Origin: Lonicera japonica
Taxonomy: Eukaryota; Streptophyta; Magnoliopsida; Dipsacales; Caprifoliaceae
Length of the DNA stretch: 64,000 bases
Assembly: GCA_021464415.1 (NCBI GenBank)
Contig: CM038464.1
Location: 57,153,328 to 57,217,327, forward strand
Direction of reading: 5' to 3'
Under the pieces are notes generated by a model. That model saw nothing but the letters and a program-made list of their open reading frames with translations. It did not search any database and was not told the origin of the DNA. Positions 57,771 through 64,000 of this stretch are shown piece by piece. Within the stretch, counting starts at the first letter, position 1. The number at the start of each line of letters is the position of its first letter. The translations under genes were made by a program, and so were the position numbers.

Positions 57771-58014
57771 TAGTAAATTTGTATTCATTAAATTTTTGTT
57801 AAAACTAGTTACATAATCGCAATAATTTCCTTAAATTCATATATCTTTACTAATTTTCTAATATTTCCATAAATTTATCTATACACATTTATCGTAAATA
57901 AAAATGTTTAAATAATTTTCATTATAAACATATTTTTTTGATATTTTTGCTACATAATTTATTAATATAAATCAACATTGATTCTATTACATATTAGTAA
58001 AATGGAGGAAGTAA

Positions 58015-58210
58015 GGCCTCGTTTGATTCAGATATTAGGATCAGTTGGATTAATAATACTAGTATTAATAGTATTGGACTATTAATCCTGGTATTAATTT
58101 AATACCAATACCCTATTTGATTCATGTAGTATTAATATTGGAATATCCCATGCTAATAATAATAATAATAATAATATAGTAGTAGTAGTAGTAGTAGTGG
58201 CATTTTTGAA

Positions 58211-58253
<43 letters not shown>

Positions 58254-58298
58254 TAATAATAATAATAATATAGTAGCAGTAGTAGTGGCATTTTTGAA

Positions 58299-58362
<64 letters not shown>

Positions 58363-58628
58363 TAGTATAGTAGTAGTAGTAGTAGTAGTGACATTTTTAA
58401 AAATATTATAGTAGTAATGGCATTTTTGAAAATATATGGTTCATTTTTCTTAATCCTGGACAAACAATACTACCCCCTCCTGGTATTAAATTATACCACA
58501 AATAGTGGTATTAAGTTAGTCTCGATATTAATAATCCCAGCACATTTGTGCGAACCAAATGAGGTATTATAAAAAAAGCGGTATTAATATTCCCATTCCA
58601 CTCTTTAATACCCGAATCAAACGAGCCC
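58015..58628. mobile_element. Tourist-like MITE hosting a trinucleotide minisatellite
   Basis: The ends GGCCTCGTTTGATTC and GAATCAAACGAGCCC are inverted, and TAA flanks both sides (58012-58014 and 58629-58631). The interior (about 58141-58440) is several copies of a higher-order unit: (AAT)n, then ATAG(TAG)n, then TGGCATTTTTGAAAATA. Long ORFs here are low-complexity artefacts. Confidence 0.82.
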
Positions 58629-58631
58629 TAA

Positions 58632-60570
58632 GAGTATTAGAAATTACATTAAGTTTTATTTAAGTTCAAAATTTGCTAGAGGAGTCTCCTTTTATGCTAG
58701 ACAATTAAGCCCCATGACTATTGACTATTCCACTTCTCCACTCATTCATCCATTCATTGGTATGGCAATCAACCCTAAAATTTTTAACTGAAGTTTCATT
58801 AATCATTTCGTCTATCTTCTCATTATCTCTGAATATTTAGCGCCATGAATATATCCGTTTTTCTCTTCATGTAAAAGCCGAATTAAATTTGCAATATTTA
58901 TTTTTAAAAGAATAACAATATTGGCAATTATATGTAGTACAAATGGAATTCGTGTACATTTTCACAGTATATCTTTTTCGTTGAATCTCTATTGCATGGC
59001 CTTTTCTTTTATATTGAGAAATAATTTTTCAACTTTTAATTTTCTAAACATTTCAGTTTTAGTATCATTATGTGCAATAATAATTAGGTTTGATTTTTCT
59101 TTCACAGATACTTAATTGGTTGCCTGTTTTTGTATTATTTGAGTGGATTAATTCTTGCTATTTGTGATTTTCTATTTTAAAGATGTTATGGATTGTGTTA
59201 TAAGTTTCATAAGATCGCGCACTTATCTTGATTTTACTGTTTAAAATACAATTTGATGAGTTGATATAACTTGAACTATCAAATAAATAACAAGAAACTC
59301 ATACTCATATATTTATGCATGGAATATACAAGTAATTTAAAACAAAAAAAATAGGATTTCGTTATGCAGTAGGAAATCATTTTACCCCTTAATTTAGGCA
59401 TAAACCCTGTTACGTGCATATATAATCATAATTTTGTAGTGAATTTTTTCCTTAAAATGATGTACATAATAAAAAATTAATTGATGCATGTGTCATCCCT
59501 GGTTCATAATTCTTTCATCCTTTTAAATTAAAACTCTTTAAAAAGCTATTTTAGTTAGTTATCAAGTAATTATTTGTCAATTGTAAAGTTTCACTATGGT
59601 CTTTTGTTAATACATTGAAGCACAATTTTTTTCTCCTTTTCTCTTTTATTTTGTAAAATATTTAACCTCAATAGTTTTTTTTTTTATAAATATTACTTTA
59701 TAAGTTTTTCAATTTAAAAAATAAAATATAAAACATCTGTGCATTGCACGGGTTACATGCCTGTGATTATATAAGATAATTACAAATAGTCAATTTTCTA
59801 TAAATTATATTCCACATATAATCATAGGAATTAATTTATTTGATTGATGAAGGGTAGGTTAGTCATAAAATTAAAGCATTAATTTTTAGGTTTCAACTAA
59901 TTAAGGTAAGAAGGATGAAGCACTGATTTTACGATATGCCTGACAACTAACAAAGATTAAACAAAGGGGTGTAAAACTAAATTTCCCTCTTTGAATAAAT
60001 TAGAAACTTGAAAAAAACGTAAGTATGTGTACACTTTTTTATATATATATACCGCAGTGAAAAAAATCGAACCAAAGACTTTTTTTTTCTGACAATTTAT
60101 TAGCAGGTGTAGAACTTATTTATTTTATATGAGGTGAAGATGTTAAGGTGTGTAAAACTGTTTTGCTTTGTATCATGATCAGGAATTTGTGGATATCCCT
60201 TTAAGCATATTTAGCATGCATGCAAGCCACTTGATGATCAACCACATTATCCATCGCAAACACTGTTTGGTGCCAACCCATGTTGAGACATATCACATAT
60301 GAAGGACCAACTAACTCCCATTTCAAGTGTCACAAACACATGCATTAATGCAAAGTGATTGGTTCATGTGAAAATCACATGGGGTTGGAGTTGGGCCCTC
60401 ACCTTAATTTGAAATGGCTCAATTGGGTTCTAGCCTATGTGTGTGAAGGTGGCCTAGCTAATTGTGTCTGATTCACTGGGGCTGGAACCTATCTTTTCAT
60501 GTCATATTCTTTTATGTTATATTCTATCAATGGTTGGCTAATTTGGCAAAAACTTGAAAAATTGTCAAAA
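58632..60570. other. AT-rich intergenic DNA
   Basis: I see no supported gene or complete element. A short hairpin-bearing motif GTGCATTGCACGGGTTAC at about 59740 resembles ends of some plant transposons, but nothing else supports one. Confidence 0.5.
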
Positions 60571-60574
60571 AGTT

Positions 60575-60913
60575 GAGTTATTTACACTTTACACCCTTAA
60601 AGAAGCCTGGCCACCTTTTACATTGTTCCACAAAGTTCCACTTTTGCCAGTTTCATCCACAAAGTTTGATTACCTTGTCACTTTAGTCTAAAATACAACA
60701 TGCCGTTTGTTTATGCAACATAAAATATATAGAGTGTGCCTATAGGTAAAGGGTAATCTGGCTGGCAAGTGAGCTAGCTGCGCCCACTATTTTTCGTCCA
60801 AAAAACAAATCGCATGTTGAATTTGGACTAAAGTAAAAATGGGATCAAATAGAACTTCACGGAACAAACTGAAAATGCAGTCAAACTTTAGGATTTTAAA
60901 GTGTAAATAACTC
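60575..60913. mobile_element. Fold-back MITE, about 340 bp
   Basis: The ends GAGTTATTTACACTTTA and TAAAGTGTAAATAACTC are inverted. Inner words CAAAGTTCCACTTTTGCC and ACTTTAGTC also pair, though with divergence. The flanks AAAAAGTT and AAAAGTTA suggest a blurred target duplication. Confidence 0.65.
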
Positions 60914-61218
60914 AAAAGTTAGTCGATCAAACTAATTATGAGAAATTTGAAAAATTGAATGAGTGATTTTGTAAAATGTTCTCTATCTTTTCCTTATTTC
61001 CATTGAAAAACTTTTTTATCCATGGTTAAAGAATTTTATTCAAGACCAAAAAAGTAAGAGAACATTCACCAACTATCATCTTTTCTTTTTTCTCAAAAAG
61101 AATATTCACCAACTATCATCTTTTCCTTTTTCTCAAAAAGAATAGTAGTTTTCTCAATAATGTTCCAACTTTTTTGTAATCAAAAGCACACACCCCATAT
61201 ACACACATACACACATAT

Positions 61219-61974
61219 CAGGGCCGATTCTGAGTTTTGAGGGGCTCTAGGCAAAAAAATTTTACGGGCTCTTTTGTATATATATATATATATGCTTATG
61301 TAATATAACTACACTAAATTCTAACAAAAATATTTTATAGCAATGAGATTTGAAAAGTTACAAAAAGAGTAGTTAAATTTCATACTCGTGTAGAATTCAG
61401 TTAAAACAAAAACTAAAAGATAGTGCTTCATTAAAAAAAAAGAAAAAAAAACCAACCTCAAATTAATTCACGCTAAAGCCTAATGATACAAAGACTTGAA
61501 AAATAGTGCTTTATTCAAAAAAAGAAAAAGAAAAAATCAACCTCAAATCAATTCACGCAAAAGCGTAAAGACACGTCAAAACCTTGAAAAAAAAAATTTA
61601 ATTAAATCCCATTGAAAAGGTTTTTTAATTAATTGAATTTCTAGCTGCTTGGCTGCCTTGAGAGGTGCTAAAATGCTGCTTACTAGGGTTATTTAAGGCT
61701 TCTAGGTTAATTACTTTTAATTAAATTGGCTAATTGCTGCTTATTAAATTGCAAAAAGAAAGGCTCAAGCAAGTCTCAAACTCATCATCTCATGTGGTAA
61801 TAAAGTGGCCTTCAACCATCAAATCAAGAACCACTGTGTTAACTCTTATTCAATCATAAATGTTTTATTTACTATAATATATGTATATATATATGGCCCA
61901 AAAAAATGGAGTGTCCTGTTACGTCGGGAGCCCTAGGCGACAGTTTGGGCCACCTATGTCCAGGGCCGGCCCTG
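61219..61974. mobile_element. hAT-type non-autonomous element, 756 bp
   Basis: The ends are CAGGGCCG and CGGCCCTG. The flanking 8-mers ACACATAT and ACATATAT differ at one base. Sub-terminal GGGGCTCTAGGC and GCCCTAGGCG also pair. A diverged Tourist copy (about 60945-61190) lies just upstream. Confidence 0.7.
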
Positions 61975-62308
61975 ACATATATAGTGTGCGATTCATTTGT
62001 ACAGTATTACATGCACGAGATATGCGCGCGCACATGAAGTCGCAAATGTAACATATTTAACCCTGAATGACTGAATAGTATATTTGAAACTTAAGGTTAA
62101 TAATATTGACTCCATGAATTGCAATGTTTGAAAACTAGTTCTTAGGTCCAAAGACGAAATAGTAAGAAAATCAATCAATCAAAAATTTGTAATACTCACT
62201 CTATTCGTACTACAACATTTTCTAGGTGAATTCTAACATAATATCTAAATAGACTTTCTGACAATCAACACCGCATCCTCGGGAGAAAATGTGATGGATG
62301 GATAGAAA

Positions 62309-62364
62309 GGGGGGTAGGGGTGGGGATGGGGGTGGGGGCGGGTGGGTTGTTCGGGGGCCGGGGT
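62309..62364 (+). other. G-rich tract with G-quadruplex potential
   Basis: At least seven runs of three or more Gs, most of four or five, are separated by 1-3 bases and then by a TTGTTC loop. It is the only such cluster in an otherwise AT-rich region. Confidence 0.8.
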
Positions 62365-62825
62365 GCTATATGTACTGGGGTTTGAATTTAGGCATCATGT
62401 GTGAATGCTCATACTTAAACGATTGTACCTTAATTCAATTTATTTTGTGACAAGGATGTATGTCAATCTCAAATAAATAAAAAGAAAATTTTCTTTTATG
62501 TAATATAGCGATTCAATAAATTAAGAAAATCAAAAAGGAGGAGAGGCGATAAGAATAAAATATATGAGATTATTAAATATAATAAACCATTCAATATATC
62601 CAAGTTCCAACCAACTTAGATTAGTCATGTTGGCTACCATGACCTGCTATTAGTGAGACCGCAAGCGAATTTAGAATTATTTACTGGCTGGTAACAAGTC
62701 ATATATTAGTTGTATTAGCTATATCTCTACTTAACTTAAGGGTTAGCAATTCTCCCCCACTCTCCCCCACTCTACTAGAAGTAGCTAGAGTAAATAGTAA
62801 ATTTGGAAAATGATATATATATATA

Positions 62826-62990
62826 GGGTCATGTTAACATGATATCTAAGGACACATGTTACGCATTTATAAATAGAAAGAATTAAAATATAACATGCAA
62901 TAAATTAGGCACAAATTCTCATGCAAAGTGTTAATCTTTTCATTCATTGTATGATTAACATGTGTCCTTAGAACATACGTTACCATCTTT
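62826..62990. mobile_element. Small MITE with TAAGGACACATGTTA inverted ends
   Basis: CTAAGGACACATGTTA near the left end pairs with TAACATGTGTCCTTAG near the right end, and GTTAACATGAT / AACATACGTTACC lie outside them. The interior is short and AT-rich. Exact ends are uncertain. Confidence 0.55.
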
Positions 62991-63810
62991 CGTAAAAAGA
63001 TAATTTAAAAAAATATAAAATATGTAAAGAATTTTCGAGAGTGATTGAAATGGTCCCGCCCTCATAAATTTTTACATATGTTGTATATATATATATATAT
63101 ATTTTCTGAGATGCCAGCCTGTTATTGAACAATTAATTGTTTGCTAAAGGAGGAGCTGGAATTTCATTCAGGTACTATCAGTTTAGACTTTTCTCCCTTA
63201 ATTATTGGTTAATTTTTTATTTGTTTGCTTGATGAAAGTGATTTAAACGTAAAACTTTTGTATAATGATACTCTATAAAGTTATATAATTCATTTTGTCA
63301 TAAAAAAAATTCAGTCTTAACGCTAGTTATAATAAGTTATAGATTTTTTTGATCTCATCTTAAGGAAATCTGCCTCCAAATAATAATTCAATAATACAAA
63401 CAATATGTACCGTACAGAAAAGAAAGGTATTCACTTAAATTGGTTGAAGAGTGCATTGGATTATATTGCATGTATTTGTAGAATTTAATTAGAGATTAAA
63501 ACACTAAATAGATCAATATAGAAATCAGTAAGATTTTAAGATAACTCTACGGACTTAAATAATGTATATTTTCTCAATATTTATAGGCACCCTCAACTGT
63601 TTATGCATATACTTTGTTTACATACAATTTCAATAAAGATAAACGAGATAAAAATTAATTTTTTTCTCAACTTAAGTCGCGTTATAACCTCCCTATAGTA
63701 ATAAAATTGGTTTGGTCTATATATATTTTTCTACAAAACTCTAGTCAAGGATTAGAGCAAAATTTTTATTAAAAACTGGTAGTTAGTTGCACAACTAGGG
63801 GTAACCTTCC
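62991..63810. other. AT-rich intergenic DNA
   Basis: A (TA)n tract lies near 63084-63102. I see no gene. Confidence 0.5.
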
Positions 63811-63928
63811 CTAATCAATTGTCCCTCAATGGATTTGAAACGGCCCCTAACGAAATTTGATAGTTACCCCTAATCAATTGTCCCTCAATGGATTTAAAAC
63901 CGTGCCCCTAACGAAATTTGATCAGCAT
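63811..63928 (+). repeat. Tandem duplication, period 59 bp
   Basis: CTAATCAATTGTCCCTCAAT at 63811 recurs at 63870, and both copies continue to CCCCTAACGAAATTTGAT with only a few differences, so this is a recent local duplication. Confidence 0.9.
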
Positions 63929-64000
63929 ATATGTCACCTTATGCTTCTTTGAAGACTTTCTTTTGCTATATATTCATCATAACTCCCATGGAACGAGCAT

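Noticed and set aside
58094..58463. ORFs of tyrosine, isoleucine and leucine runs
   Set aside because: They are low-complexity translations of the trinucleotide minisatellite.
59733..59790. Possible Helitron 3' end (GTGCATTGCAC hairpin)
   Set aside because: The required CTRR end next to a T, and any Helitron 5' end, were not found.

Overview
This window is nuclear DNA from a eudicot plant. It is AT-rich, has intron-containing genes with GT-AG junctions, and is packed with plant transposon families: Tat-lineage Ty3/gypsy, Cassandra-type TRIM, L1-type LINEs, tRNA-derived SINEs, and Stowaway, Tourist, hAT and Mutator-type MITEs. The species cannot be fixed from the sequence. I can support only two host protein genes, both on the + strand.

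Layout. About 700-7000 holds a TSL-kinase interacting protein 1 (TKI1)-like gene, with coding exons from 1765 to 6968 and a non-coding first exon ending at 948. From 8668 to 21933 lies a complete but dead 13.3 kb Tat-lineage LTR retrotransposon: two LTRs, an ATATT target-site duplication, gag, PR, RT, two RNase H domains, INT, a 71-bp tandem array and a long antisense ORF. Its gag is split by a reverse-oriented Cassandra-type LTR carrying 5S rRNA sequence, and that LTR is itself split by a 1.4 kb insertion. From 24612 to 40084 is a seven-exon CDK-like kinase gene with an N-terminal MGC acylation motif. Its introns are swollen by a retro-element with inverted LTR ends, a three-layer SINE/MITE nest, two LINE fragments and a Mutator-type MITE.

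From 40.1 kb to the end I find no host gene. This stretch holds a LINE RNase H relic (41.0-41.6 kb), many MITEs, AT-rich degenerate tandem repeats, the 3' half of a second Tat-like element (about 48.1-55.6 kb, with its own 2.7 kb insertion), a 0.9 kb inverted repeat (56.7-57.6 kb), a MITE that hosts a trinucleotide minisatellite (58.0-58.6 kb) and a G-rich tract (62.3 kb).

The two host genes are unrelated neighbours in the same orientation, and nothing suggests they work together. TKI1-family proteins are known from the Tousled-kinase context. The kinase belongs to the plant CDK-like group with N-terminal acylation signals. No new multi-gene system is evident. The most unusual structures are the split 5S-bearing LTR, the element with two inverted LTR starts flanked by a perfect 5-bp duplication, and the tandemly repeated end of kinase exon 1.
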